A program made the translations under genes and the position numbers. This document shows positions 41,860 to 50,646 of a DNA stretch of 64,000 nt, in pieces (the stretch's first letter is position 1; every line of letters begins with the position of its first letter). Source of the stretch: Streptomyces tubercidicus. GTDB lineage: Bacteria; Actinomycetota; Actinomycetes; Streptomycetales; Streptomycetaceae. The stretch is taken from the NCBI RefSeq assembly GCF_027497495.1, contig NZ_CP114205.1, forward strand, positions 6,696,001-6,760,000, in the 5' to 3' direction. The notes under the pieces are model-generated. The model made no database searches. It was not told the origin of the DNA and saw nothing but the letters and a program-made list of their open reading frames with translations.

Positions 41860-41932
<73 letters not shown>

Positions 41933-42109
41933 AGGTGTCTCTCCCAGACTACGTCCGGGAGCTACTCGGCCTCCGGGGCGCTTGTGCGTCCCGGCGACGT
42001 GTTGAACTCTAGCGGATTCCGGGGCCAGTACAAAAACGCGTTTGTGCAGCGTGCTGCGGTACTCGCTCGGCGCAGGCGGGCTGCGGGCCGCCACCATAGA
42101 CTCGCTGAC

Positions 42110-43177
42110 GTGCACGACTTCGCTCCGATGGCACGCTTCGGCGGCCTGATAGCCACTGATCTGCGGGATGTGACCAGCGACCCCGCGGCCCTGGACTCCA
42201 CGGGCTGGTGGGCGGTCGCCGCCGACTTCGAGGGCACCGTGGTCTGTGCCCGCTTCGGCGACGTCCGGCCGGCCACCGCGGCGGACCGGCCCGCCGCCGA
42301 CGGCTGGCGCGGCCCCGCCCCCGGCGACTGGACCAGCTCGCTGGACCGGGACGCCTATACCGGCGGCGTACGACGCGTCCGTGAACACATCGCGGCCGGC
42401 GATGTCTACCAAGTGAACCTCTGCCGGGTGCTGACCGCGCCGCTGCCCGACCCCGGCCGCGCGGATGTCGACGCGCTGTCCGAGGTGCTGGCCCGCGGGA
42501 ATCCGGCGCCGTACGCGGGCACGATCCGGCTGCCCGGCCACGGTGTGGAGATCGCCAGTGCCTCCCCGGAGCTGTATCTGCGGCGCGCGGACCGCACCGT
42601 CACCTCCGGTCCCATCAAGGGGACCGGGCGTACGGCGGCGGATCTCTCGGCGAAGGACCGGGCGGAGAACGTGATGATCGTGGACCTGGTCCGCAACGAT
42701 CTGGGCCGGGTCTGCGCCACCGGATCCGTAACCGTCCCGGCACTGTGCGCCGTCGAGGAACACCCCGGCCTGGTCCATCTCGTCTCCACGGTGCGCGGTG
42801 AGCTGGCGGAGGCGAACGAGAAGACGGCCTGGGCGGATCTGCTGGACGCGACTTTCCCGCCCGGGTCGGTCACCGGCGCCCCCAAGTCCAGCGCGCTGCG
42901 GATCATCGACGAGCTGGAGACCGCCCCCCGCGGCCCGTATTGCGGAGGCATCGGCTGGGTCGACGCGGACCGCCGCACCGGTGAGCTCGCGGTCGGTATC
43001 CGGACGTTCTGGATCGACCGCACCCCGCCCGGCGGCCCGGTGCTGCGCTTCGGTGCCGGTGCGGGGATCATCTGGGACTCCGATCCCGAGCGGGAGTGGG
43101 CCGAGACCGAGTTGAAGGCGCGCAGGCTGCTGGCGGTAGCGTCGGGCCTGCACGAGGTGAGTGGAGGAAAGCGATGA
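42110..43177 (+). CDS. pabB: Aminodeoxychorismate synthase component I-like (chorismate-binding)
   Basis: A 355-residue chorismate-binding enzyme of the anthranilate synthase I/PabB family, which aminates chorismate to 4-amino-4-deoxychorismate for folate. Key blocks are AAGDVYQVNLCRVL, ASASPELYL, TSGPIKGTGRT, the Mg-binding AENVMIVDLVRNDLGRV and the FPPGSVTGAPKSSALRIIDE segment in two parts. The N-terminal region is shorter than in anthranilate synthases. The GTG at 42110 gives MHDFAPMARFGGLIA, the start I favour; an ATG at 42128 is also possible. It overlaps the lyase gene, supporting PabB. Confidence 0.85.
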   Translation: MHDFAPMARFGGLIATDLRDVTSDPAALDSTGWWAVAADFEGTVVCARFGDVRPATAADRPAADGWRGPAPGDWTSSLDRDAYTGGVRRVREHIAAGDVYQVNLCRVLTAPLPDPGRADVDALSEVLARGNPAPYAGTIRLPGHGVEIASASPELYLRRADRTVTSGPIKGTGRTAADLSAKDRAENVMIVDLVRNDLGRVCATGSVTVPALCAVEEHPGLVHLVSTVRGELAEANEKTAWADLLDATFPPGSVTGAPKSSALRIIDELETAPRGPYCGGIGWVDADRRTGELAVGIRTFWIDRTPPGGPVLRFGAGAGIIWDSDPEREWAETELKARRLLAVASGLHEVSGGKR

Positions 43178-43998
43178 AGATCTGGCTCGACGGGGAACTG
43201 CAGGACGCCGAGAGCGCCCGGGTCTCGGTTTTCGACCACGGGCTGACGGTCGGCGACGGGGTCTTCGAGACCATCAAGGCCCAGCACGGCCGGGCCTTCG
43301 CCCTGACCCGCCATCTGGAGCGCCTGACCACCTCCGCCCGCGGGCTCGGGCTGCCCGATCCCGATCTCGACGAGGTGCGGCGCGGCTGTGAGGCGGTGAT
43401 GGCGGCCAACCCGATGGCCCTCGGCCGGCTGCGGCTCACCTACACCGGCGGTGTCTCCCCGCTCGGCTCGGACCGCGGCGACGCCGGCCCCACCCTGGTC
43501 ATCGCGCTCTCCGAGACCACCCGCCGCCCCGACACCACCGCGGCCGTCACCGTCCCGTGGACCCGTAACGAACGCGGGGCGCTCACCGGCCTGAAGACCA
43601 CGTCATACGGCGAGAACGTGGTCGCCCTGGCCCGCGCGCGTGAACGGGGCGCTTCCGAGGCGCTGTTCGCCAACACCGTCGGCGCGCTCTGCGAAGGCAC
43701 CGGCGCCAATGTCTTCGTCGTCCTGGACGGCGAACTGCACACCCCGCCGCTGCACTCCGGCTGCCTGGCGGGCATCACCCGCGCCCTGACCGTCGACTGG
43801 GCCGGCGCCAAGGAGACCGACCTGCCGCTGGACGCCCTGGAGCGGGCCGAGGAGATCTTCCTGACCTCCACACTGCGCGATGTCCAGGCCGTGAACCGTA
43901 TCGACGACCGCCAACTCGCCGACGCTCCGGGCCCGGTGACCGCGGAAGCCATGCGGATCTTCGATGAGCGGGCGGCCGCCGACTTCGATCCGCGGTGA
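43174..43998 (+). CDS. pabC: Aminodeoxychorismate lyase (class IV aminotransferase fold)
   Basis: A 274-residue PLP enzyme of fold type IV. FDHGLTVGDGVFETIK near residue 21 starts the domain. The PLP lysine lies in LTGLKTTSYGENVVALARA, and CEGTGANVFVV and ITRALTVDWA follow. In this setting it most likely splits aminodeoxychorismate into p-aminobenzoate and pyruvate. Branched-chain and D-amino acid transaminases share the fold, but the 4-bp overlap (ATGA) with a pabB-type gene favours the lyase. The start follows GGAGG. Confidence 0.85.
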   Translation: MKIWLDGELQDAESARVSVFDHGLTVGDGVFETIKAQHGRAFALTRHLERLTTSARGLGLPDPDLDEVRRGCEAVMAANPMALGRLRLTYTGGVSPLGSDRGDAGPTLVIALSETTRRPDTTAAVTVPWTRNERGALTGLKTTSYGENVVALARARERGASEALFANTVGALCEGTGANVFVVLDGELHTPPLHSGCLAGITRALTVDWAGAKETDLPLDALERAEEIFLTSTLRDVQAVNRIDDRQLADAPGPVTAEAMRIFDERAAADFDPR

Positions 43999-44033
43999 TG
44001 ACGCGCCCGCTCAGGGGCGAGTAGAAAGTCCTC

Positions 44034-44864
44034 GTGACCACAACGCTGCGCCCCGCGGGACCGGAAGAACGGCACGATGACGCGCACCGCGCCCGCTCGT
44101 ACGACGTCTGTGTCAACAGCCGCCGGGTCGGCGGGATACGGCTGACGACGGACGCCCGGTTCGGCCCGGCGGCCGGCCGGATCGCGGAGCTGGCCATCGA
44201 CGAGCCGGACCGGCACCGGGGCCGTGCCACGGTCGCCGCGCTCGCCGCCGAAGAAGTGCTGCGGGGCTGGGGCTGCCGGCAGATCGAGCTGACCGTCCCG
44301 GCCGACGCCGAGGCCGCCGGGCGGCTCGCGGCTGCGCTGGGCTACACCGAGCGCAGCCGCATGATGAGCAAGCCCCTCACCGCGCCGCCCCCGCTGCCCG
44401 AGGGCAGCACCGACCGTGCGCTGAGCGAGGCGGAGTACCCGGCCTGGCGGGACGCCGCGCTCGCCGAGCACATCCGTACGCAGATCGGCCAGGGGATGTC
44501 CCGGGCACGCGCCGAGGAGACCGCGGCCGCCGGCCACCGCGCCCTGCTCCCGGAGGGGGCGGAGACGCCCGACCAGGCGCTGCGCGTCCTGGCCCACGGC
44601 GGCGCGGACGTCGGCAGCATCTGGGTCGCGCTGCGGATGCCGGACCAGCCCGGCGGCTATGTCGTCGATGTACGGGTCGCCCCCGCACACCGGGGGCAGG
44701 GCCACGGCCGCACCCTGATGGGCGTCGCCGAGCGGGAGAGCCTCGCGGCCGGCCGCAGCAGCCTCGGCCTGAACGTCTACGCGGGCAACGCCCCGGCGCT
44801 CGGCCTCTACGCCTCGCTGGGCTACCGGCCCACCGGGTATCTGCTGTGGAAGCCGATCCTGTGA
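44034..44864 (+). CDS. Tandem-GNAT acetyltransferase
   Basis: A 276-residue protein with two GNAT halves. The N-terminal half has the shape of a degenerate acetyltransferase (IAELAIDEPDRHRGRATVAALAAEEVL, motif A-like). The C-terminal half is canonical: VVDVRVAPAHRGQGHGRTLM with the Q/R-x-x-G-x-G/A loop and GNAPALGLYASLGYRPTGYLLWKP. This arrangement resembles MshD-type two-domain enzymes, but the length is shorter than MshD and the identity is not clear. The GTG start has no strong ribosome site. Confidence 0.8.
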   Translation: MTTTLRPAGPEERHDDAHRARSYDVCVNSRRVGGIRLTTDARFGPAAGRIAELAIDEPDRHRGRATVAALAAEEVLRGWGCRQIELTVPADAEAAGRLAAALGYTERSRMMSKPLTAPPPLPEGSTDRALSEAEYPAWRDAALAEHIRTQIGQGMSRARAEETAAAGHRALLPEGAETPDQALRVLAHGGADVGSIWVALRMPDQPGGYVVDVRVAPAHRGQGHGRTLMGVAERESLAAGRSSLGLNVYAGNAPALGLYASLGYRPTGYLLWKPIL

Positions 44865-44897
44865 GCCGGCCGGCGATGGGCGCCTGAGGCCTCGGGC

Positions 44898-45428
44898 TCA
44901 GTCCTGTCCCGCCAGCAGCCGGTCGGCGATCTCCTCGATACGGGCGCGCAGCCCCTCCTGGCTCTTGCCGCCGTCCAGCCGCTCACCGCCGATCACATAC
45001 GTCGGGGTCCCGGTCACCCCGATGGCCTTGCCCTCGGCCTGGTCCGCGTCGACGATCAGCAGATGCCGCCCGTCGATCAGCGCGGTGTCCAGCTCCTCGG
45101 TGTCCAGCCCCAGCTCGCCGGCGACCGCCAGCAGCAGCTTGTCTCCGCGCTTGCCGAGCTCCTCGCTCCGCGCCAGCACCGCCTCGATGTACGGCCAGCC
45201 CTGCCCCTGCTCGATGGCCTCCTCGGCGGCCTGTGCGGCGGTGTAGGCGTGCGGGTGCTTCGGCAGCGGGAAGTGGCGCAGCCGGATGTCCAGCCGGTCG
45301 CCGTAGCGCTCCCGCAGCGCCCGCACGTCCTCCAGGGCGGTATGGCAGTCCGGGCACTGCAGTTCACACCACACATCCAGCACGGGGCGGACGGGACGGG
45401 CGGGGGACGGGGTGGCGGCGTCGTTCAT
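44898..45428 (-). CDS. DsbA/FrnE-like thioredoxin-fold oxidoreductase
   Basis: A 176-residue cytoplasmic thioredoxin-fold protein. The active site is CPDC in WCELQCPDCHTALEDVRAL near the N-terminus, followed by a helical insertion (AAQAAEEAIEQGQGWPYIEAVL) and the cis-proline segment GVTGTPTYVIGGERLDG. No signal peptide is present. This matches the DsbA/FrnE family that includes polyketide-associated oxidoreductases, here without a linked cluster. The ATG at 45428 is chosen because upstream in-frame sequence lacks conserved features. Confidence 0.88.
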   Translation of the reverse strand: MNDAATPSPARPVRPVLDVWCELQCPDCHTALEDVRALRERYGDRLDIRLRHFPLPKHPHAYTAAQAAEEAIEQGQGWPYIEAVLARSEELGKRGDKLLLAVAGELGLDTEELDTALIDGRHLLIVDADQAEGKAIGVTGTPTYVIGGERLDGGKSQEGLRARIEEIADRLLAGQD

Positions 45429-45625
45429 GGGCGCCAGTCTTCCAGCCTTTCCCCGGGCAAACCCGGGAGGTACCCCGGTCCGGCACTCAGATCCGGCACC
45501 TGGGAAGGAGCCCGACCCCGAGATGTCCCTGAGGACGTGCCGGAACATGGCCCACCGGGGTCGGGACAAGGCAGGATGGAAGGGAGCAGATTGCCTGCTC
45601 ACCCATCCATCGGCAGGAGGACCGG

Positions 45626-46087
45626 ATGCTGACCTCGACCGTCTGCGCCGCGGTGTCGGCAGCGGGCCTGGGCATCGCCGCGATCACGGCATACCGCAAG
45701 CGGTTCCTGGCCGCGACCCGCATCGCCGCCTATTCCCTGATCCCCATCGGCCTGGTGATGACGGGCGTCATCGACTGGGTCACCGGCATCGTCTTCAAGC
45801 CCGTGGTCTGGGCCGGCTTCGGCGTGCTCGCTCTCTCGGTCGTGCTGTTCATGACCACCAGGGCGGTGGAGCGCCGCCGGGGCGGGGCCGGCAGCCGCAA
45901 GGAGCGCCGGGCCGCGGCGTCCGCCGGGACCGACGCGGTGGCCCCGGCCGCCTCCGCACCCTCCCTCGGCGCGGGCCGGCCCGCGCCGCAGCCGGCCGCC
46001 AAGGGGAAGGCCGCGGCGGGCAAGGGCGGCGCCCCCAAGGATGACTTCTCGGACATCGAAGCGATCCTGAAAAAGCACGGGATCTGA
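45626..46087 (+). CDS. Conserved small membrane protein
   Basis: A 153-residue protein with three hydrophobic segments in the first 80 residues (TVCAAVSAAGLGIAAITAY; IAAYSLIPIGLVMTGVIDWV; PVVWAGFGVLALSVVLFMTT). A flexible, Lys/Ala/Pro-rich linker ends in the acidic-then-basic tail KDDFSDIEAILKKHGI. From memory, this tail is conserved in streptomycete homologues that are sometimes mislabelled cellulose synthase. The start ATG follows GGCAGGAGGAC. The function is unknown. Confidence 0.75.
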   Translation: MLTSTVCAAVSAAGLGIAAITAYRKRFLAATRIAAYSLIPIGLVMTGVIDWVTGIVFKPVVWAGFGVLALSVVLFMTTRAVERRRGGAGSRKERRAAASAGTDAVAPAASAPSLGAGRPAPQPAAKGKAAAGKGGAPKDDFSDIEAILKKHGI

Positions 46088-46155
46088 TGAACTACCGCTG
46101 CTGAGGCGCCTATCGGGCGTCCGGGGGCGATCGTCTGCGCCATGATGCGCGCGAG

Positions 46156-46311
46156 ATGAACGATGAGTGCGCCCTCGCCCAAGACGACGCCCCGTCCCCC
46201 GAACCACGCGGTTGTCTGTTCGCGCTGTCCCAGCCGCCGCTGATGCTCTTCCTCGCCGTCATCGGCTTCCTGCTTCTTCTCGGCGCGGTCCACGACCTCT
46301 TCCTCCTGTGA
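46156..46311 (+). CDS. 51-residue single-pass membrane protein
   Basis: The ORF encodes a hydrophilic N-terminus (MNDECALAQDDAPSPEPRGC) and a hydrophobic helix, LMLFLAVIGFLLLLGAVHDL, before the last residues FLL. Codons are strongly GC3-biased and the ATG follows GCGCGCGAG. It lies 68 bp after another small membrane protein gene on the same strand. The function is unknown. I rate it real because of the codon bias and coherent topology. Confidence 0.65.
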   Translation: MNDECALAQDDAPSPEPRGCLFALSQPPLMLFLAVIGFLLLLGAVHDLFLL

Positions 46312-46332
46312 GGCAGCGGGCCGCGCCGCCGC

Positions 46333-46899
46333 TCAGCCCGCGGCCTCCCGCCGCCGTGCCCGGTAGGCCGCGACATGCAGCCGGTTTCCGCAGGTACGGC
46401 TGTCGCAGTAGCGCCGGGAGCGGTTCCGGGAGAGATCGACGAAGGCGTGTCGGCAGTCCGGTGCCTCGCAGTGCCGCAGCCGCTCGCGCTCCCCGGCGAC
46501 GACGAGGAAGGCCAGCGCCATCCCGCCGTCCGCGGCCAGATGATCGGCGACCGACGCGCCCGGCGCGAAGTAGTGGACATGCCAGTCGTACCCGTCGTGA
46601 TCGGTCAGCTGCGGAGTGGTGCCCGCCGAGGCCACCAGCGCGTTCAGCTGTGCGGCCGCGGTGCGGTCGTCCCCGGCCGCGAAGACCCGGGCGAACCGCT
46701 CGCGGACGGACCGTACGGCGGCCAGATCGCCCGTCCCGAGCGCGCCGACATCGCTGACGTCGTTGCGCTGTACGAAGTCCTGGAGGGCCGCGAGATCGGT
46801 CAGGCTGTCCGGCGCTCCGGGCCCTTCGCCCTCCGGGGCGGTGTTCAGCAGATCGACGACCGCGTCCAGCGCGCACCGGGTGTCATGGGTGATGATCAC
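46333..46899 (-). CDS. CGNR zinc-finger protein
   Basis: A 188-residue protein of the ABATE/CGNR family. The C-terminal 50 residues form the zinc finger: LRHCEAPDCRHAFVDLSRNR, then RRYCDSRTCGNRLHVAAYRARR, with four cysteines and the CGNR motif. The N-terminal 135 residues are the stress-linked ABATE domain (LTDLAALQDFVQRNDV). Such proteins are likely transcriptional regulators. The start is GTG after GGGAGCGGAACC. The GTG encodes MIITHDTR. Confidence 0.88.
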   Translation of the reverse strand: MIITHDTRCALDAVVDLLNTAPEGEGPGAPDSLTDLAALQDFVQRNDVSDVGALGTGDLAAVRSVRERFARVFAAGDDRTAAAQLNALVASAGTTPQLTDHDGYDWHVHYFAPGASVADHLAADGGMALAFLVVAGERERLRHCEAPDCRHAFVDLSRNRSRRYCDSRTCGNRLHVAAYRARRREAAG

Positions 46900-47124
46900 G
46901 GTTCCGCTCCCTGGCAGGGTGGGGCCGGACGGGTACCGCCCCCGTGGGTTGCCGAATGGTCGCCGACTCTAGCGCTTCGAACAAGCTTCAGCGCCGACTC
47001 CGCGGTGGGTCCGCGGCGACGACGCCGAAGTGTGCCGTGTGAACTTGTCGGTCCTGCGCCGTCTCCCCGAGTCGGACGGGCGCAAGTGTGAGCGGGTGGG
47101 TGCTTTCGGTAACCGTTCTGCGTC

Positions 47125-47538
47125 TCAGCTCTCCGCAAGGATGTGGGAGAGCTCGGTGTCGAGATCGAAATGCCGGTGCTCCGTACCGGGCGGTACGGCG
47201 GCATCGGTCCTTTTGAGGAACGACTCGAGAGCCCGCGCGGGCGCCTCGAGCAGGGCTTCGCCTTCCGGGGAGCTCAGGGCGATGCAGACCACGCCCTGTC
47301 CATGGCTCCGGGACGGCCATACGCGGACGTCTCCGGTGCCCGTGGGCCGGTGCAGGCCCTCGGCGAGGAGGTCGCGGGCGAAAACCCACTCGACGGTCTC
47401 CTCGGCTCCGGTATGGAAGGTGGCATGCACGGCATAGGGATCGGCCGTGTCATACCGCAGGCCCGCGGGTACAGGCAGTGAGGACTCGCTCGACACAACG
47501 AGGCGCAGGTGCAGCTCGCAGCTGACCGTGGTGTTCAT
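47125..47538 (-). CDS. ssgB: Sporulation-specific cell division protein SsgB
   Basis: A 137-residue SsgA-like protein. Its sequence, from MNTTVSCELHLRLVVSSESS to the end TELSHILAES, matches SsgB of S. coelicolor as I remember it, one of the most conserved streptomycete proteins. SsgB marks septum sites in aerial hyphae and recruits FtsZ with SsgA. It acts at the inner face of the membrane. The ATG at 47538 fixes the known start. This gene identifies the organism as a sporulating actinomycete. Confidence 0.95.
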   Translation of the reverse strand: MNTTVSCELHLRLVVSSESSLPVPAGLRYDTADPYAVHATFHTGAEETVEWVFARDLLAEGLHRPTGTGDVRVWPSRSHGQGVVCIALSSPEGEALLEAPARALESFLKRTDAAVPPGTEHRHFDLDTELSHILAES

Positions 47539-47727
47539 AAGCGCCAGGGCCTTTCGCTCAGTGTGCGCTCGGGGATTCGCACGTCGGCGAAATCGACATG
47601 CCACCTACGGTGCCGTTGTAAACCCCTCTGACGGTTTTGTGTGGCTTCAGGTACCTCTTACGGCGGATTGCGAGATCGTCCCCGGCGGTAATTCCGGAGG
47701 GTGGTCGCGTCCGGTAAGTTGGGGGGT

Positions 47728-48159
47728 ATGAATACGCAGAGTAACGGGGGGCTGGGAACGGTGGAGGAGGAAGCCGCGCCGGCCGAGAAGCCGCTCGGCT
47801 CGCGGGCACCGCACTTCATCAAGCGGTCCCGGCCGCTCCACGTGAGCTGGCAGGTCGGAGTCTTCGTCGTCGGTCTCGCGGTCGTGGTGGGCGGCGTGAT
47901 CATGCTGCCGCTGCCGGGGCCGGGCTGGCTGGTGATCTTCGGCGGTATGGCGATCTGGGCTACGGAGTTCGTCTGGGCGCAGCTGGTGCTGCGCTGGACC
48001 AAGCGCAAGGTCACCGAAGCGGCCCAGCGGGCGCTCGACCCCAAGGTGCGGCGGCGCAACATCATCCTGACCACCATCGGCGTGGTGATCATCGCGGCGC
48101 TGCTCGCGGTCTACCTCTGGAAGTTCGGCATGGTGCTGCCGTGGAAGGTTTCCGAGTGA
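47728..48159 (+). CDS. TIGR02611-family (PGPGW) membrane protein
   Basis: A 143-residue protein with two N-terminal transmembrane segments joined by PLPGPGWLVIFGGMAIWATEF, the PGPGW signature of this family, and a third hydrophobic helix near the C-terminus (IILTTIGVVIIAALLAVYLW). A charged segment, RWTKRKVTEAAQRALDPKVR, lies between. The function is unknown. The ATG follows GGGGGG closely. A tRNA-Val gene begins 53 bp after the stop codon. Confidence 0.85.
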   Translation: MNTQSNGGLGTVEEEAAPAEKPLGSRAPHFIKRSRPLHVSWQVGVFVVGLAVVVGGVIMLPLPGPGWLVIFGGMAIWATEFVWAQLVLRWTKRKVTEAAQRALDPKVRRRNIILTTIGVVIIAALLAVYLWKFGMVLPWKVSE

Positions 48160-48212
48160 CCGAGGTGTGGTCAAAAGGGCCCGCCGACGTGCGGTAATGT
48201 TGGCGGTGCGCC

Positions 48213-48284
48213 GGGCGATTAGCTCAGTGGGAGAGCGCTTCGTTCACACCGAAGAGGTCACTGGTTCGAACCCAGTATCGCCCA
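48213..48284 (+). tRNA. tRNA-Val(CAC), copy 1
   Basis: A 72-nt tRNA with acceptor GGGCGAT/ATCGCCC, anticodon stem CTTCG/CGAAG and loop TTCACAC (anticodon CAC), T arm GGTTCGAACCC. Discriminator A, no encoded CCA. It reads GTG. A -10-like TAATGT sits at 48195-48200. A 15-bp hairpin follows at 48292-48326. Confidence 0.95.
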
Positions 48285-48291
48285 CCCCGGA

Positions 48292-48326
48292 CGAGGGCCC
48301 GGAGACATCAAGTCTCCGGGCCCTCG
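48292..48326 (+). terminator. Terminator of tRNA-Val(CAC) copy 1
   Basis: CGAGGGCCCGGAGAC and GTCTCCGGGCCCTCG form a perfect 15-bp stem with the loop ATCAA, 8 bp after the tRNA gene. Confidence 0.85.
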
Positions 48327-48369
48327 CAGTTGTTGGGCAATGGATCGGCAGGGGGCACACACTGGGGTC

Positions 48370-48831
48370 ATGCCCCACTGGTCCCACCGATTGCACCGCT
48401 ACCGCTTCCGCAGCGTCTGGCTGCTCCAGGCCCCGCCGACCGTCGTCTACGCGGTCCTCGAACGCGCCGAGGCATATCCGCAGTGGTGGCCGCAGGTCCG
48501 CGAGGTGACCCGGCTCGACGACCGCAGCGGCACCGCCCGGTTCCGGTCCCTGCTGCCGTACGACCTGACGGTGGTGGCGAGCGAGCGCGTACGGGACCCG
48601 GGGGCGGGGGTGCTGGAGATGGTGATGCGCGGCGATCTGGCGGGCTGGGCGCGCTGGACGGTGGTGCCCGGCGCCGGCGGCACCCGTGCCGTCTTCGAGC
48701 AGGACGTCGAGGTCTGCAAGCCGCTGCTGCGGCGGTTCGCGCTGCTGGGGCGGCCGCTGTTCCTCGCCAATCATGCGCTGATGATGCGGGCCGGACGGCG
48801 GGGGCTGGCGGCCTGGCTGGCCCGGGGGTGA
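48370..48831 (+). CDS. SRPBCC-family protein
   Basis: A 153-residue helix-grip protein. FRSVWLLQAPPTVVYAVLERAEAYPQWWPQV is the typical opening (strand, then helix over the cavity, with WWP). The strands VVASERVRDPGAGVLEMVMRG and GTRAVFEQDVEV follow, and a long C-terminal helix ends the protein. Members bind hydrophobic ligands or act as polyketide cyclases; no catalytic residues are clear here. It lies between two tRNA-Val genes. Confidence 0.85.
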   Translation: MPHWSHRLHRYRFRSVWLLQAPPTVVYAVLERAEAYPQWWPQVREVTRLDDRSGTARFRSLLPYDLTVVASERVRDPGAGVLEMVMRGDLAGWARWTVVPGAGGTRAVFEQDVEVCKPLLRRFALLGRPLFLANHALMMRAGRRGLAAWLARG

Positions 48832-48883
48832 GGTGCGGCGGATACCCGGGCGCGGCGGGCCGGGGGCGCCGTGGAACAGGAAT

Positions 48884-48913
48884 TTGATGGAAGCCCCGGG
48901 CTGCCTGTATTGT
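48884..48913 (+). promoter_or_regulatory. Promoter of tRNA-Val(CAC) copy 2
   Basis: A -35-like TTGATG (48884-48889) and a -10-like TATTGT (48908-48913) are 18 bp apart. The tRNA begins 36 bp after the -10 element. Confidence 0.6.
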
Positions 48914-48948
48914 TCTGCTCGTTCGCGAGGGAAACCCCGCCGACACCC

Positions 48949-49020
48949 GGGCGATTAGCTCAGTGGGAGAGCGCTTCGTTCACACCGAAGAGGTCACTGG
49001 TTCGAACCCAGTATCGCCCA
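48949..49020 (+). tRNA. tRNA-Val(CAC), copy 2
   Basis: Identical over all 72 positions to copy 1 at 48213, including the acceptor GGGCGAT and the anticodon CAC. It is followed by a classical terminator. Confidence 0.95.
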
Positions 49021-49030
49021 CCGGGATCAA

Positions 49031-49068
49031 GAACCGGGCCGCCAAAAAGCGGCCCGGTTCTTTTTGTT
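49031..49068 (+). terminator. Terminator with T tract after tRNA-Val copy 2
   Basis: GAACCGGGCCGC and GCGGCCCGGTTC form a 12-bp perfect stem with the loop CAAAAA, followed by TTTTTGTT. It is one of the few intrinsic terminators with a T tract in this window. Confidence 0.92.
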
Positions 49069-49153
49069 GGAAGAGTGCTGTGCTTGTGGGAAGAGCGCCT
49101 TGGCGGAATTCCGCCCGGCGCCTTTGTCTCCGTACGGAATCGCTGACGGGGGA

Positions 49154-49882
49154 TCAGGCCGCTGCGGGAAGTTCGGGACGCAGCGGCCAGTGCGGGTCGA
49201 CGGTCTCGGGGTTGCCGCTGCGGGCGAACCACGCCTGCAGTCCGCGGGCCTGGGCCGCGTACCAGACGGCCTGGCGGGTGTGCAGCTCCGCCGGATGCAG
49301 CCCCTCCAGCCGCTCGGCGAAGCGATGCCCCAGGGCCCGTACGACACGCAGCGCGGCGAGCGCGTCGGCGGCCGCCTCATGGGCGTCGGTCAGCTCGACC
49401 TCGTAGTGCGCACACAGGTCGGTGAGCGTACGGCGGCCCTTGCGATAGCGGTCCAGATGCTTGTCGAGGACGTGGGGGTCCAGGACGCGCAGCGGGTGGC
49501 CGCCCAGATAGGCGTCCAGTGAGCTGGCGCGATGGCGCTTCAACTCGCGCTGCAGCAGGGTGAGATCGAACGGGGCGTTCATCACGACCAGCGGCCGGCC
49601 GGCCATCGACTGGGCGGCCAGGGCGCGCGCCACCTCCTCCAGCACCGGCGCCGGCCAGCGGCCGTGCAGGGCGAGATGGTCGGCCGTCAGGCCGTGCACC
49701 GCCGTCGCGGCGTCCGGTATCTCCACGCCCGGGTTGATCAGCCAGCGGGTGACCCGGGGCGCGGAGCGCGGTGTCTCCTGGACCACCAGGGCCGCGGAGA
49801 CGATGCGATCGCGCTCCACGTCGATCCCGGTGGTCTCGGTGTCGAAGGCGGCAAGCGGTCCGTCATACCAGCACGGCATCAT
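49154..49882 (-). CDS. DnaQ-like 3'-5' exonuclease
   Basis: A 242-residue DEDD exonuclease. Exo I is AAFDTETTGID, Exo II is VVMNAPFDLTLLQREL and Exo III is LTDAHEAAADALAAL with the final catalytic His-Asp arrangement of DEDDh enzymes. It resembles the epsilon proofreading subunit of polymerase III or an oligoribonuclease-like nuclease, but without a polymerase domain. The start is the first of two tandem ATG codons after GAGGAG. It diverges from the DUF4365 pair. Confidence 0.9.
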   Translation of the reverse strand: MMPCWYDGPLAAFDTETTGIDVERDRIVSAALVVQETPRSAPRVTRWLINPGVEIPDAATAVHGLTADHLALHGRWPAPVLEEVARALAAQSMAGRPLVVMNAPFDLTLLQRELKRHRASSLDAYLGGHPLRVLDPHVLDKHLDRYRKGRRTLTDLCAHYEVELTDAHEAAADALAALRVVRALGHRFAERLEGLHPAELHTRQAVWYAAQARGLQAWFARSGNPETVDPHWPLRPELPAAA

Positions 49883-50079
49883 CCCAACTCCTCGCGCTCG
49901 TACGGGGGATGACATGCAGGCCATCCGAGCTGGTGATACCCGAGCCGCACGGTGCTCGAACCGCCCTTGTTTGCGGACCACTTGACGCGGAGACAACCAG
50001 AGGGACGGGCCGGCGCGGTCCACCGCCTTCTCCCCGTCATCCACGCATCGATCGGCACAGCCCGGAAGGCCACTCCGCG

Positions 50080-50646
50080 ATGACGCTCGCGCAGCCCGAG
50101 CCGGGCGGGCTGCTGCCTCAGCGGACCACACCGCAGCGCGGCGGACTCGCCACCACCGCCTGCATGGAGACCCTTCAGGTGGGCTACCTCCATGCGGTCG
50201 CCGCCGCCTCCGGATGCTCGCTGGCGCAGCCCTTCCCGGACAACGGAATCGACTGGCACGTCAGCCATGGCGCGCCCGGCCACACCGTCGACGACGAGGT
50301 CACCATCAAGGTGCAGCTCAAGTGCACCTACCAGACCGCCCCGCGCCCGCCGGGGCCGACGTTCGCCTTCACGCTCGACAACGACCACCTGGTGAAGCTG
50401 GCCCGTACGCCCGTGGCGGTGCACAAGATCCTCGTGGTGATGCTGGTCCCCCGGACCCAGGAGAACTGGCTGCGGGCCGGCCACGACCGTCTCGAACTGC
50501 GGCACTGCTGCTACTGGATCAACCTGGCCGGCCATCCGGTGACCGGCCGGCGCAGGACCACTGTGCGGATCCCCACCGCGCGGATCTTCGACGACCGAGC
50601 GCTCTGCGAGATCATGACGCGGGTCGGGGCGGGAGGGAGACCCTGA
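50080..50646 (+). CDS. DUF4365-domain protein
   Basis: A 188-residue protein with a DUF4365 domain: METLQVGYLHAVAAASGCSL, FPDNGIDWHVSH, then VTIKVQLKCTYQ and KLARTPVAVHKILVVMLVP. The motif order (E, then D, then Q-x-K) resembles the PD-(D/E)XK nuclease core, so nuclease activity is possible but unproven. The ATG follows GGAAGG. Its stop codon shares bases with the start of the next gene (TGATG), so the two form a pair. The function is unknown. Confidence 0.8.
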   Translation: MTLAQPEPGGLLPQRTTPQRGGLATTACMETLQVGYLHAVAAASGCSLAQPFPDNGIDWHVSHGAPGHTVDDEVTIKVQLKCTYQTAPRPPGPTFAFTLDNDHLVKLARTPVAVHKILVVMLVPRTQENWLRAGHDRLELRHCCYWINLAGHPVTGRRRTTVRIPTARIFDDRALCEIMTRVGAGGRP

